Below, piece by piece: positions 1 to 12,789 of a stretch of DNA of 64,000 nucleotides. Position 1 is the first letter of the stretch. Each line of letters begins with the position of its first letter. Below the pieces are notes generated by a model. That model saw only the letters and a list, made by a program, of their open reading frames with translations. It had not been told where the DNA came from and did not search any database. Both the position numbers and the translations under genes were made by a program. This DNA comes from Molossus alvarezi (taxonomy: Eukaryota > Chordata > Mammalia > Chiroptera > Molossidae), in assembly GCA_037176705.1 (NCBI GenBank), contig CM073887.1:23315501-23379500 (forward strand), given 5' to 3'.

Positions 1-160
1 GTGGGAAGATATTAACCAAAGAATTTATATGCATATATGCATTACCCACAGACACTGACAATAGGGTGGTGAAGGCCTGAGGCAGGGCAGAAACCGAGAA
101 GGGGAGGCAGTGGGGGGGGGGCACATCTTATAATATTCTCAACAATAAAGATTATTTAAA
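1..160 (+). mobile_element. L1 3' UTR fragment (3' end)
   Basis: G-rich L1 3' UTR ending in a variant of the bat L1 terminus (a short AACAATAAAG block, then an A-rich tail). It aligns by eye with the second L1 3' end near 44.1 kb: both carry a 'ccaaagaa...atatgcatat' block, 'agggtggtgaagg'-like sequence, a G-run and the same terminal block. It starts at the window edge, so its full length is unknown. It lies in GATB intron 2, antisense to the gene. Confidence 0.75.
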
Positions 161-397
161 AAGACAGGAGAGATTTAATAGAGAAAAATAAGATATCTAT
201 AAATGAAAGGTACTCTCATTTTCTGAGCTAGCACTTTTCCCCTCCCCGGGTTCAGGTCTCTCACCTAGCGGATACTGTAATAAGCAGCACACAATCAGTG
301 TCAATGCTAAACAGTGAGTGCCTTGGTGTGTGTATAATAAGCACATGGATGTACATCTATAAATATACAGGAGTGAGCAAAAGTAGCATTATAATTA

Positions 398-652
398 TTT
401 TTATTTTATTTTTTATCCTCACCCGAGGACATTTTTCCATTTTTTGTTCAGATAGAGCGGGAGGGAGAGGAAGAGAGAGAGAGAGAGAAACATCGACGTG
501 AAAGGGACACATCGAGTGGCTGCCACCCGCACGACCAACCAGAGCTGGGGACAAACTGCAACCGAAGTACTTGCCCTTGGCAGGAACCGAAACCGGGTCT
601 CTCCGGACCGCAGGCCAACGTGCTAACCGCTGAGCCAAACCGGCCAGGGCAG
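398..652 (-). mobile_element. VES SINE (hairpin-tail class)
   Basis: Reverse-strand SINE. Its head (minus strand) begins GCCCTGGCCGGTTTGGCTCA with a tRNA-like box A, followed by a box B region and a CT-rich stretch. Its 3' end has the TCCTC-GGGT-GAGGA hairpin at 416-429. It is flanked by a perfect 10-bp duplication, ATTATAATTA, at 388-397 and 653-662, so both ends are firm. Confidence 0.93.
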
Positions 653-884
653 ATTATAATTAATTGTATTACTTACTTGTATTACAACTGTAAACCTACT
701 TTTGCCCACCCCTGCATTACACATTCATTTAATAGTGTTAATGTTCTGAGATATATAGACACATATACATACTTTCAAAATAATAGCACCTACTTCTATC
801 AGATTTCCAGCAACTCCAACTATGGTGGAACATAGACTGGAAGCTGAGCATTAAACTGAGGGTAGGAAACCTAAACTCTAACTA

Positions 885-1015
885 ATGTGATTGGACATTC
901 AGTAATTGTGTGACTTGGGCAAATTACAACAGCTGTCCTCTCATCTGTAATTTAAAGGGACTAAACTAAATGATTTCCAGGACCTCTTCCTACTGTACTC
1001 AGATATGGTTTCTAA
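885..1015 (+). repeat. MIR-like SINE fragment
   Basis: Contains the MIR-type core order 'tgtgacttgggcaaatta' then 'ctcatctgtaatttaaaggga', the degenerate form of the MIR 'tgtgaccttgggcaag...cctcatctgtaaaatggg' core. Old and diverged. Confidence 0.65.
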
Positions 1016-1530
1016 CCAGCTTTCATACCATCCATGTACTTCATTTTGTATGACAGGTCTCTACTTAGAGCCTTGTTCTTATTTACATTAGCAAATGTGA
1101 TCATCTGACTTTCTGGGCTAGAGCAGATCGGAAATAATAACTGAGCAATGAAAAATGAGCAAAGGATTCCTAGAGTCAAATATGCTGAGAAAAGCTTTTA
1201 AAAGGAGGTGAGAAGTCTATGATGAAACCGTAAAAGAATGGCTATCGTTAGCCATTTACTGTAGGATCAGATAGCTTTCCACACCTCAATCACCCTTGAA
1301 GGCCCATTACGTTACAACACTAAGCCATAACTGATGCTGCTGATAATCCTGAGTAATCAAGAAAAGGTTAGCTTATGTTCAATTTACCCTACTTCAAATC
1401 AGGCAAGTATAAAATGCGTTTTAGAAAGAGTTCTGTAAAAGAGGTAGAAAAATATCAAAAGTGTTTTAGACAGTTGGAAAATTCTTTCAGATGGATTCCC
1501 CATGCATGTACATGTACACGTGCAATTATA
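1016..1530. other. No recognised feature
   Basis: AT-rich intronic sequence. I see no exon, transposon terminus or long tandem repeat here. Confidence 0.5.
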
Positions 1531-2065
1531 TAGAGAAATGTTTATTAAAGGTGTTATATGCATGTTTTATGTTAGGTACTGTCAAGTGGCCCAGGAAAGA
1601 TCCATGAGTTGCTTTTTAGAACCTTATAATCAAACACAGAAAATGCTATAAACAACATACATAAAAGGATAGCCCATCAACTGTATGAAACAAATATATA
1701 CTGATACACAGTAGAAGCATTATAATTATTACAGTTAGATTTCATGTGGGGAATATTGCATGTAAGACTGGCAGAGAGGCGGGGGAAGTGAAGATGTGAA
1801 GAGGGAGGCCTTCAAGAATTCACTGAAAGCTGGAAAAAGATCTGTGGCAAGGAAGGAGTCAAATGCTTCCCTTGTGAGGGGAGGTGAGGTCATGCTGCTT
1901 ACTTCATGTGAAAGTCCTTCATCAGCAAGTCTTCTGAGTTCATGGCAAAACATCCAGTTAATGACATCGTAAGGCAAGTTTGGGTCATCAGGGAGTTCAG
2001 GAACTGAAAGGGAACCTTCCCACATTTGTGTGTATGAGCTTATAGACACACCTCTTTTAAAGAGC
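1530..2065 (-). repeat. Possible ancient L2-like fragment
   Basis: On the minus strand the segment ends in a degenerate version of the L2 3' region: 'gattataaggttct' followed by a sequence resembling 'gtacctaacataaaacatgc...aataaacattt'. The upstream part is pyrimidine-rich, like L2 3' coding sequence. A 110-codon open frame (1735-2067) crosses it but I attach no protein identity to it. Weak assignment. Confidence 0.35.
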
Positions 2066-2069
2066 AAGG

Positions 2070-3610
2070 GTCATGGGGCAAACCCATCACCTCTGGACCA
2101 CCCTACTCTTCAAGTGAATAAAGGAGAACAACATAAAAGTGCCCGGGAGAATAACTGGCAAGATTGAAGTCTGAGAACACAATGTAATTATAAGTTCTAC
2201 AGATTACATTAAAGCAAATCATTGGAATGGAAAAAAATTTTAATAGAAAACTGTCACATTGTGTCTCCTTAAATAACGAAACATCATCTAAGTGTGAACA
2301 GAGAGGTGAATATAGATCTGATTATAATGTATGCATTTAAACACTTTTCCCTGTTGCTGCTTTCCTGAACTTCTATTTTGAGAAGCTATGAGTTAAAACA
2401 ACTTTTGTAATAATGTTTAGAATTACGGGTCAGGAAAACATTTCAGCCTGATGATGTTCTCTGAAACCAGCCAAGTGTTTCTAAATCTATTAGGTCCTTC
2501 AAAAAAAGTTATTACCGATGTCTGCTCTGTTCAGAGAGCTAGAATATTCAGATTTACCTAGCTTTGAAAAAACCCATCAAAATAAATGTAAAAAATAAAT
2601 TAATCTCAAAGTACTTTATAAAAAGCACTCACATTATCATTTCTTTAAGGGACAAGATCCCTGACGGTGCAACCTGCAAACATGTTCGAGAACCAATCTC
2701 CAGTGTAAAGTGCGGTGTCTGCATTGTTTATTCGTTCCCAGAGGGCAGGCATCACACCAGATTTATTCACATCATATTTCCCCTCTTTATTTTCCTTCTT
2801 CTTGCTAATAGTGTTATATACTCTTGGGAATAAAAGAAAGTGTTACAAGATGAGGTAAACAACATTTCAGTTTTCATTCCACAGCTGCCAGGGCCAATTC
2901 CAAACCTTTTTGATATGAAAAGCCCCAAATGCTTTTTAAGATAGGATGATCCTGAGACAAGAGAAGGCTGATCCTGAGACAGAGTATTCCTGTATACATG
3001 TGTGGAAAACAGTGTTTAGAGCCCTTTCCCCAGTTCTGGAAATAAACAGCATTTATAATTAGTAGGGGGTTCCATGTCACATGCAGATAAGAGATTCCAG
3101 ACAAGCAAAACAAGGGCAGAGTCACTCGTTTCTAATTAATGTGACTGTGGCACAGTCTGAAATGATCAGAAGTTACCTATTGGCCACAGCTGGGCCACCT
3201 CTCAGTGGGCATCAGCAGAAGCAACAATGTTCTCTTTACCGTCTCCTACACAGGGATTGGCACCAAGAGAGGGCACTGGTATGAAATAAGAAAGAGTGGG
3301 TGTGTGTGAGCGAGCAGATCTGCACGTGCATACATTTCAAACGCACTGTATGTCTGGCTAAAATCACACCATTACTGGAAACATTGGCAAATTATGAAAC
3401 AAATAGGTTTGTAAATCCCATGACATTTTATCACACAGACATATTTTCTACTTCACATTCATAGGCCAAGTATTGCAAGTAGAGAAATTAAAACGACATG
3501 ACAAATAGAAAATAACTAATTCTAAGCAAATAGCCTAGGATCCTGTGTATAGTTCTATAGACAACTAGTCATTTAAGAAATTTGAAAAAATTGTGTTATC
3601 AGAGTAAGAG
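2070..3610. other. Mostly unclassified intronic sequence
   Basis: No exon or clear transposon seen. A 13-bp word, TGATCCTGAGACA, occurs twice 22 bp apart (2947-2959 and 2969-2981), a small local duplication. Confidence 0.5.
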
Positions 3611-3612
3611 TT

Positions 3613-3630
3613 GTGTGTGTGTGTGTGTTT
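3613..3630. repeat. (TG)n microsatellite
   Basis: Short uninterrupted TG run. Confidence 0.9.
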
Positions 3631-4084
3631 AAAGTAGGGCAAAATAATGAGTGAGGCTGAATCCCTGTCACAAAAACAAAGAATGCTGTCCTGAGTTTAG
3701 CTGTAATCCTGCCTATAAGCAAAAAATGGGCTGAATGACCTTTTCAGTCTGAAGATTTATGATGGAATTCCATATAATTCTAAAACTGAAGGTAAAATAT
3801 GAAGATAAAAGACCTCTGGTCCTAAGAAACATTCAGAAGTGTCACAAATCAGAATGTAGGGGTGGAGAAGGGCGTAAAAATGAATATTTTATCTATAAAC
3901 ACAGACATTTATATATGCATATAAATTTACAAATAAATACATAGCCTAACTCAAAAGCAGCAAAGGAACTCTCCTGAGGCTCAGAGCCGTCGTGGGGTTT
4001 AAAGCCACCTATTGCCCAGGGGGCACTGCAAGAAGCAGGACCTGCAAAGGGGTCAAGAATGTGAACTTAGAAGCCAGACCACAT

Positions 4085-4258
4085 ATTCAACACAGAGATA
4101 CTGTAGGTTCGATTCCACACCACTGCGACGGAACAAGTAATAACCTTTTTGCTGGTGGAGGATCTTGCTTTCAATTTGTAAGACAACAACAAACACAGAA
4201 AACCCGCAACATCTGTGAAGCTTAATAAAGTGCCACACAATAAAATGAGGTATACCTG
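4085..4258 (+). mobile_element. Tigger-type miniature DNA transposon, copy 1
   Basis: Right end matches the Tigger (pogo/mariner-class) terminus: '...ataaaatgaggtatacctg' followed by the TA target dinucleotide at 4259-4260. The left part shows the other Tigger end ('cagagata...ggttcgattccacaccac'). The middle retains a short internal Tigger block, 'ctttttgctggtggagg', fused directly to the right-end region, so almost all of the transposase region is deleted. Non-autonomous, and the same internal junction recurs in the copy at 13 kb. Confidence 0.8.
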
Positions 4259-4262
4259 TACT

Positions 4263-4425
4263 GGATCTGATCCAGCTTCTCCACTTACTTTCTGATTGGA
4301 ATAATGATAGGAATTGTGCCTCACAGAGCTGTTTCGAGAATACATTAATACATAAAGAAAGCACCCGAACAGTGCCTGGCACAGAACGAGCTCTCAGTAA
4401 ATAGTGGATTTTGCTGCTATCATTA
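4263..4425 (+). repeat. MIR SINE
   Basis: Shows the MIR 3' half: 'agtgcctggcacagaacgag' then 'ctcagtaaatag', preceded by a 'ttgtgcctcacagagctgtt' version of the MIR 'cctcatagggttgtt' core. It directly abuts the Tigger right end. Confidence 0.8.
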
Positions 4426-4785
4426 CTGCTCACCAGGCAGAAGAGACACCAGATGCTGGCAATTTAAAGTCAAGGCTGTGAGCCCACTGGGGTAGGCAGG
4501 TAGAGCCACAAGCTCCGGTAGTCGGAAAATCTGCCACCAGCTGGAGGAGCTTACATGGAGGAGGCCACCCACCTCGTGCCATGGGTGAAAAGAGAGTCTT
4601 GAGAAATCAGAGCCCCTGGCTTGAGTGTGGGGCTTGGATGTTGGCACTATCCAAGGCTGTGTGACAGTCAGGGATGGAGAAATTAACATAACCTGTTTGT
4701 TCAATAAAGCCCAGTGGGCCCTGGCAGAGGCCACTATGAGTTCATCCCAGAGATACCTCCACAGTCCAGGGTAGAGTCTTCAAGT
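4426..4785. other. No recognised feature
   Basis: Moderately GC-rich intronic sequence without an identifiable repeat end or exon. Confidence 0.45.
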
Positions 4786-5115
4786 GGAAAATCACACTGA
4801 ACATTGAGCAGAATAAAAACAAATCCACACCTGGACATATCCTGGGTAAAACTATCAGAGAAAAAACAGATTACCTACAAAGGATGCAGCCTTCTCATCA
4901 GCAATAATAGATGCCTGAGGACAATGGAATCATGTCTTCAAAGTGCTGAGGGGAAATAACTGTCAACTTAGAATTCTCCACTATCACTCAAGGGCTGGGG
5001 AGAAACAAAAGTGAATGGAAGCACAGGAGAACAAAGCAAGTGCATCAACCAGACTCAGAAGCGAGAGATACTAACAGGCAGGAAAGAGCACCAAAAGGAG
5101 AGTGGGATATAAGAA
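4786..5115 (+). repeat. Ancient L1M/HAL1-like LINE fragment
   Basis: Carries the recurrent LINE motif order 'caaaggatgcagccttctcatcagca', 'cttcaaagtgctgagggga' and 'ctgtcaacttagaattct'. This is the plus-sense counterpart of the reverse-oriented fragments near 7.0, 26.8 and 28.8 kb. Confidence 0.65.
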
Positions 5116-5356
5116 ACTGTTCACTAGAAAAGGAAGAAATCAGATGGGAGCTTCCTCAACCTTCCACAACCCAACCTGAAAAGCTGCCTTGACCAGTGGG
5201 AGGAGGGGCACATCTTCCCTGAGTTACAGCAGGACAGCTGTCTGTGCTCTGGGGACACCCCCTGCTTTCTCAGGAACCTGACTCCATTAATAAATTCCTC
5301 TCCTCTACACACTATTCCTTTAAAGCTAACATTTAATTATTGATCAAAATATTACA

Positions 5357-5578
5357 CGCCCGGCTGGTGTGGCTCAGTGGCTGAGCATCGACCCATGCAC
5401 CAAGAGGTCACTGGTTTGATTCCTGGTCAGGGCACATGCCCAGGTTGTGGGCCTGATCCCCAGTGGAGGGCATGGAGGAGGCAGCCAATCGATGTTCTCT
5501 TTCATCGATGTTTCTATCTCTCTTTCTCCCTTCCTCTCTCTCTCTCTGAAAGTCAATAAAGAAAAAAATATTTAAAAT
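5357..5578 (+). mobile_element. VES SINE (AATAAA-tail class)
   Basis: Begins with CCCGGCTGGTGTGGCTCAGT (box A) and contains a GGTTTGATTCC box B. The body ends in a CT-rich tract, then TCAATAAAG and an A-rich tail. It is flanked by a perfect 9-bp duplication, AATATTACA, at 5348-5356 and 5579-5587. No 3' hairpin is present. This is the AATAAA-bearing tail form typical of many vespertilionid VES copies. Confidence 0.93.
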
Positions 5579-5589
5579 AATATTACAGG

Positions 5590-6525
5590 CATGTATCTCA
5601 AAATAATGTCTAATGAAAACCAGCCATTCCCACCACCCTCCCCTGCTAGGACTGTTTCCTGGCAGCAACCACCTTCAGATCTTTGAGTTGTCTTGTCTGG
5701 TACCTATCTTCCTATTTTTAAATAAAATGCTGTGCCAGGGGATCTTTGGAAAATCCATCACCTGCTTGCCAAGGCTTGTGGCCATTTGTACTGTGACAAT
5801 CCTTCCTTAACATGGGAGAAAGACAGACTCGATCAACTGACCCAATGATACAGTGTCCTTGTTTTTAGAACATGGGGCCACAAGACTTGGCCCATTCCAT
5901 TCCCAACAGATCATTCATATGAGTTACAAGGTGAGATATTTTGCAATACTTTTATATCCTACTCTGTTTCATAAGCATTTACCCATGCTTTCTACTTTAC
6001 TATATTTCTATTTAGGAGCAAAATACGCTGCTCCTACATGCAACTTCGCAATAAGCTGAGTTACAGTGAAGTCCAAAGTGTCAGGCTGGTAGGCAGGTCG
6101 GTCACTTCACCCCCATGGGGGAAGGAAAACCCATCAAGTTAGTAAGCTTGCGTATGAATGATCTAGAATGTAGATGAGCGTATTCCACCTAAAAGCAGGG
6201 TAGAGTGGTGTGCTACAGGTGGTGGATGGGTGTGTCTGTCACTGTTTGGACTCGGGGGGAAAAAAAGAAATTTCATTACCAGAAGGCTGAGAAACCAGTA
6301 GTGGTAATAACTGATTGTTAATATTATTTTCATATAAAATGTTTTAAAACTGTGCTGAAAATACTTTTGACTGGAGTGTTCTAAGTCTTCCACTCATTGC
6401 CTTATTTAAAAAAAATAAAAAGCAAAAATAATAGTAAAAATCAAAATAAAAAACCAACAGACCAACCTAGGACCTAAAAAGAAAGGCCTCCCCTCATCTG
6501 TGGCCAAAGATGTTCCTACAGCGTA
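5590..6525. other. Unclassified intronic sequence
   Basis: No exon found. The first 130 bases resemble an L1 3' UTR in reverse orientation, but too weakly to call. The interval includes A-rich stretches around 6405-6450. Confidence 0.4.
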
Positions 6526-6529
6526 CTCT

Positions 6530-8600
6530 TACATTCCTTTTTTCTTGCTTTATCAATTTAGACCATGAGTTGTAGTCATGGTAGAAAATAGTTTAGTTCT
6601 TTTATTTCTCCACATCCCAGTTACAGCAGTTTTTGTTAAATCATCACTGGTGCTTCTTTCATTATTATTACGTGTGTACATTTCTCTGCTGAGCTGTTAA
6701 GTACACTATGACTGCATTTCCTTCCCGGAATGTTTAGTTTTTCCTGGAGTTAACAGGTCTCTTTCATTTGCTTCACTTTTTATCACCAATTGCTTATTAT
6801 TCTCAAAGACTTCAATTTATATGTACATTGTCTTTTGTAAACAAATGTTAGATACCTGCTGTTCCCTCCCCACCTCCCTTTTCTTCTTGAAACCCCCTCC
6901 CAGGGCCTCGGGCCTGCTGCAGAGCGAGCAGTCTGGAACCTCTCCATTACCTCAGCAGGTTCCCATGATAATGGAAATTTTTTGAGAATCTTCCTGTCTG
7001 AAAATACCATTATTTTACTGTCACACTTGATTTATAGTGCTGGGTACAGAATTCTAGGTTAGAATGATTTTTTCCCTAAGATTTCTCTAAGGCACTGTTT
7101 CCTTCTCTCCTAGCTTTAAGTGCTGCTTTAAAGAAGTCCGATGCCTTTCTGATTCCTCGTCCTTTGCATGTGACCTTTCATTTCTTCTATGTAAGTTCCA
7201 GTACCTAATCTCTATCCCTGGTGTTCCGACACTTCATGATGACGTGCCTGCCTGGGAGACTATTTTTACTCCACGCTCTGGGTTGTTGGCAGGCCCGTTC
7301 TGTTTGGAGGCGTGTGTTCTTCAGTTCTGGGAAATCAATCTGTGTTATCTGTCTGATAGTTTCCTCTTGTCTACTTTCTTTCTTCCGGAACTACTATTAA
7401 TCATATGGACATCCTGGATTGATCCTCTCATTTTCTTTCCCCCCCATACTGTCTAATTCCTTGTGTGTGTGTGTTATACTTTCTAAAAGACTTGCCTGAC
7501 TCATCTTCTAACTCTTTGATTTGGCCAAGGTGGGGAGGAGGGGCATCATAATTTTAACTTCTAAGAGATCATTTTTATTGTTTGTTTTTAAAAAGTAGCA
7601 TTATGTTCTTATTTCAAGGATGCAGTTACCTTCTCTATTTCTCTAAGAATATTTATAAAAGCTTTTACTTTTTAAAGTATTCTTTTACCTTGTGCATTAT
7701 CTGTTGCCTCTTATTTATTTTAGTTTTCCTTTTACTTTTGGCTTTGTCCATAATGTTGAAGAATTTCCTTAAATGTCCGGTGATTTTTGACTGTCAATTT
7801 ATGTTTTAAAGTAAGGTACTAAAATGTTGATTAAAATTCCATGTAAATAGCCTGGGCTTGTTGTCTGGTGACCTTCACTCTAGGACAGTCAGGTGAATAG
7901 GTAGCTCTACTACTGAAACACCTCTGTGTCCTCGATCCTCAGTTCTTCCCTCTAGGGACAGGTCATTTTCAAACAAGTTTCTGAGACTCCTTCTTGGGAG
8001 AGGTGGAGAAGAGGAGAGATGGCCATACCAGGTTGCCTGAACTCCAAACAGGGCAGGGAAAAAGACTGGATAGGCCCTGGAGTTCAGAGTGCAGAGACTG
8101 TCTGACACCTGTGCCTTTTGCTCTGCCTGAGGTCTTCAGGAGAGGTGTGTCACCAGCTGAATTTCTCCCAAAATTACAGATGTCTGTGGGGGTGGTGTAG
8201 CTGCAGAGGGTCAGGGAGAGGACGGTAGGTTGAACTGCTCTGTATCCAGACTGAATTAATGGCCTTGTTTTCACCTCCCTCTGGCTGTCCATGATACCTG
8301 GAGTTCCCATCCTGACCCTTTCTGAGGCTGCGTAGAGCACACCATCTCATTTCTCACTACTGTCTCTTTCTGCAGGCTTTCTGTCACTATCTTGGGTTAC
8401 AGTGAACCCTGCTCTGCTAAGTCAGGTCCTTCTCCATCTACTATCTCTCGTGCACTCTGGTCTTCTCTCCTATTCTATTGGAGGTTTATAACTTTTAAAC
8501 TCTTTTACCAGTATATCAGTAAAATTTCTTTGGGGTGGACAGAGAGATGGTTTAAATGTTTATGTTCAATTTGCCATATTAATCAAATGTCTCTTTAACC
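6530..8600 (-). repeat. Ancient L1M/HAL1-like LINE, minus strand
   Basis: Long T-rich stretch with LINE-style landmarks: 'tgctgggtacagaattctag', 'cactgtttccttctctccta', 'tcctcgtcctttgcatgtga', 'ttaatcatatggacatcctg'. The same landmark set appears around 26.8 and 28.8 kb. Exact subfamily and ends are uncertain, and the part beyond 7850 is assigned by continuity only. Confidence 0.55.
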
Positions 8601-8699
8601 GCTCTTTCTTCATTGGCTCCTCATAAGCATTTTAAGAAAATTACTTTACTGCAGTAAGAACCCATAAGATAAGATCTACCCTCTTAAAACACATTTTTA

Positions 8700-8970
8700 A
8701 GTGTCCGTTACTGCTGACTATAACTCACCAGCATTTAGACATTCTCAAGCTTCTTCAATATTAAGGAAATCAGGACAAATAAAAATTTCCCTTGATGCCA
8801 CGTCTCCTTTCACCTCCTGCCTTCCCTTTTCCTCCACAGCCAAACTTCCTGAAATGGATGCTCACACCTCCCCTCTTCAACACTCCCGAATTTCCCGATC
8901 TACCGCCACTACCTGGCACCCCCATCACTCCACTGAACTCAAGCATTTGTCACTGAAAAACTGCCTTTTT
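8700..8970 (+). repeat. L2 LINE fragment (upstream part)
   Basis: Pyrimidine-rich sequence of L2 type: 'ctcctttcacctcctgcctt', 'ctggcacccccatcactcca' and 'ctgaactcaagcatttgtca'. It is in the same orientation as the L2 3' end at 9.7-10.1 kb and is probably part of the same ancient insertion. Confidence 0.55.
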
Positions 8971-9690
8971 TTCCAACAAAAACAATCTCTCTATAAACAG
9001 ATACTCTATGCTGGAGGGAAGGACAGACAGACACCCTATACCTGTCTTCCCTCAGAGTGACTCAACAGCAAGTAAAGGTGACCTTAGACATTATTTGCGG
9101 AGATGGGGGTTCTATACAACAAAAAACACAAGTCAGGAAAAAGTTCTCAGACAGAGAAACTACCCCAATACAACCAAAGCCCTGGGTGCAGTGGGCACAC
9201 AGGAGGCACTGCTCACAACTTCCACTCTGGACAGTGACGGAGAAAAGCAAACCTCTTTCCCTATAAGCCTGCCAGTGCTCAGCTCAACCAGCTTTCACTT
9301 GTATTTACTGTTAGAGAGTATGGAATTCACCATGACAATCCTCCCACCTGCCTTCACTACCACATATACATATTCCCTCCAAGGATGGCAGGAAATGCCA
9401 ACTCCAGCCTATACTAGATGTCCTGGACAAACTAGGAGCCCTTTATTAGCACCAACAGTCACAATGTTCTGTCTATCCTTTTCTTAAAAATTCAGCTATG
9501 AAAATATATGCTAAAAATCTTGCTGATGTGTAAACTGGACTCATTCATTCCGTGGGCTTAAGTGAAAATGAGTAGATAAATGAGTAGTTAATGTATACTG
9601 TGGTTGACTTTTTTCTCCATTTTGACCACTTCTTAATTTTCAACAACCACAATCATTGACCTTACATTGTAATATCATGTGATATTACAT
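8971..9690. other. Unclassified segment between two L2 pieces
   Basis: Sequence with no repeat I recognise, separating two L2 fragments of the same orientation. It may be a later insertion. A 159-codon open frame crosses it without any recognisable domain. Confidence 0.4.
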
Positions 9691-10082
9691 GATATAACTG
9701 CTGCTTCCTTTAACTAGAGCCCTCTTCCTTCATCTGCCTAACTCCTACCTGACTTCTCAGATAGCTCAGACATCACCTCTTCTGACAACTCTTCCTTAAG
9801 CAACCACACCCCTGCCCCAGTTTCTCATAATAGTCCTTCTACTGAATTGTGTCCCTCCTCTGGGTTCCAAAACCATGCTCCACCTATTACTCTCCCAGGA
9901 GTAATCACACAGAACTCTATTTGCTTATAAGACACACCTACCCAAATAGTCTTTGAACTCAAAGGCAAGGATCACTGCTCATCTTTATTTTCCAGTTTGT
10001 AGCACAGTGTCTGGTATTTAGTAGACATTCTAAAATGTGTGTGAAATGAGTGAATAAATGTATGAATAAACAGATAATATTT
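9691..10082 (+). repeat. L2 LINE 3' end
   Basis: Typical L2 3' terminus: 'gacatcacctcttctgacaa', 'ctcaaaggcaaggatcactg', 'gtagcacagtgtctggtatt', and a final TGAA-type tail ('gaatgagtgaataaatgtat' in degenerate form). Confidence 0.75.
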
Positions 10083-10209
10083 AGGCTTAAAAACAGAATT
10101 ATAGAGATGGGTCTTTAGAAAACATTTAGTCCATCCTACTTCATCCACAATTTCCTAAACAAGTATTTCCTAAGAGCTGTGCCAAGATATTAAAACATAA
10201 AAATCATTA

Positions 10210-12153
<1,944 letters not shown>

Positions 12154-12329
12154 CCTTTCCTCGGCTTCTGGGCCGTGATGAGGGGCTGCTGAGCCACTGA
12201 GCTCTGTCCCCTTTTCCCGCTGGACCTGGATCCAGTCGGAGCCCCTCTTCCGTGCACAGAACCGCGGTCAAAGCAGGTTAAAGCCCAACGCCTTCCAGGA
12301 CAGCGCCAGCGCAGCACGGGCGCCGCCAT
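12154..12329 (-). CDS. GATB: GATB exon 1, coding part (start codon and mitochondrial presequence)
   Basis: Encodes residues 1-58 and two bases of codon 59, from [10 protein letters not shown] to ITAQKPRKG. The start is the ATG at 12327-12329: the frame continues upstream only through a GTG, and MAAP is the mammalian GATB N-terminus. The first 59 residues carry many arginines (7, 9, 13, 14, 22, 28, 35, 40) and one aspartate, as expected of a matrix-targeting presequence. SSVAQQPL near residues 43-50 is the best conserved stretch. The donor AAAGG/GTATAC joins exon 2 to give K-G-E-H-K-W. The presequence has diverged more from human than exon 2 has, as usual for such leaders. The remaining exons lie beyond the left edge. 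Confidence 0.95.
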
Positions 12330-12380
12330 GACCCCTTCGCCGTCCCGGTCAGGTGACACAGCCGTCCTCTGCCGCGAGGG

Positions 12381-12400
12381 CCTCTGGGAAGCGTAGTTCT
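12381..12400 (-). promoter_or_regulatory. ZNF143/SBS-like motif
   Basis: The minus strand reads AACTACGCTTCCCAGAGG, close to the ZNF143 (Staf) core ACTACAATTCCCAGAATGC, common in promoters of housekeeping and nuclear-encoded mitochondrial genes. It lies about 55-70 bases upstream of the GATB ATG. Match by eye, with three mismatches in the core. Confidence 0.55.
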
Positions 12401-12428
12401 GGAAATACGTAAACCTCTATAGGCTCCG

Positions 12429-12436
12429 ACCGGAAG
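12429..12436 (+). promoter_or_regulatory. ETS/GABP (NRF-2) site
   Basis: Perfect ACCGGAAG, about 100 bases upstream of the GATB ATG. GABP sites of this form are frequent in promoters of genes for mitochondrial proteins. Confidence 0.6.
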
Positions 12437-12529
12437 ACTTCTATTCCCAGGGAGCACTGCGAACCCAAGGCTGCCGGAACGCTGGTGGGGAGGGGAGGGA
12501 AGGAGAAATAGAGGAGAGCTTAGGAGGGT

Positions 12530-12537
12530 TTCCGGTT
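12530..12537 (-). promoter_or_regulatory. Second ETS-like site
   Basis: The minus strand reads ACCGGAAA, about 200 bases upstream of the GATB start codon. GABP commonly acts through paired sites. Confidence 0.4.
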
Positions 12538-12680
12538 TTCCGAGGTCGGCCTCCTCCTACCCGGGAGTTGGAGAGGTTTGAGGCTGCGAACAGGTGTGTG
12601 AGTTTGAGTGACAGCAGGTGGTGAGGGGGCTTCAAAGCCGAGAAACGGACGGGATTCTATACCTTTCGAACTGAAGTCAA

Positions 12681-12689
12681 TGACCTTGA
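12681..12689 (-). promoter_or_regulatory. ERR-type response element
   Basis: The minus strand reads TCAAGGTCA, the exact extended half-site of estrogen-related receptors (also bound by SF-1/LRH-1), about 355 bases upstream of the GATB ATG. Confidence 0.45.
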
Positions 12690-12789
12690 CATAGCTCAAA
12701 GACTTCCTGAATTCCCAAACCCGCTCGTTGTTTTCTCTATCTACAGTCGCACTTCACACCAATTTGTACATTAATGCAACACATAACTT

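Noticed and set aside
1735..2067. 110-codon minus-strand open frame with a vaguely RGS-like look (AFDSFLATDLFPAFSEFLKA) and apparent AG/GT boundaries
   Set aside because: It is not conserved with any protein I can name, lies in GATB intron 2, and is followed by L2-like 3' sequence. Open frames of this length occur by chance several times in the window.
4104..4115. tRNA box B match GGTTCGATTCC
   Set aside because: It is a mutated piece of the Tigger end ('gggttcagttcc'), with no box A or tRNA fold around it.
8701..9487. Overlapping 119- and 159-codon frames on the plus strand
   Set aside because: They start in L2 sequence and show no domain, splice structure or sensible protein composition.
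12357..12359. Upstream in-frame GTG as an alternative GATB start
   Set aside because: GTG is very unlikely as a mammalian start. The first in-frame ATG at 12327-12329 matches the known MAAP N-terminus.
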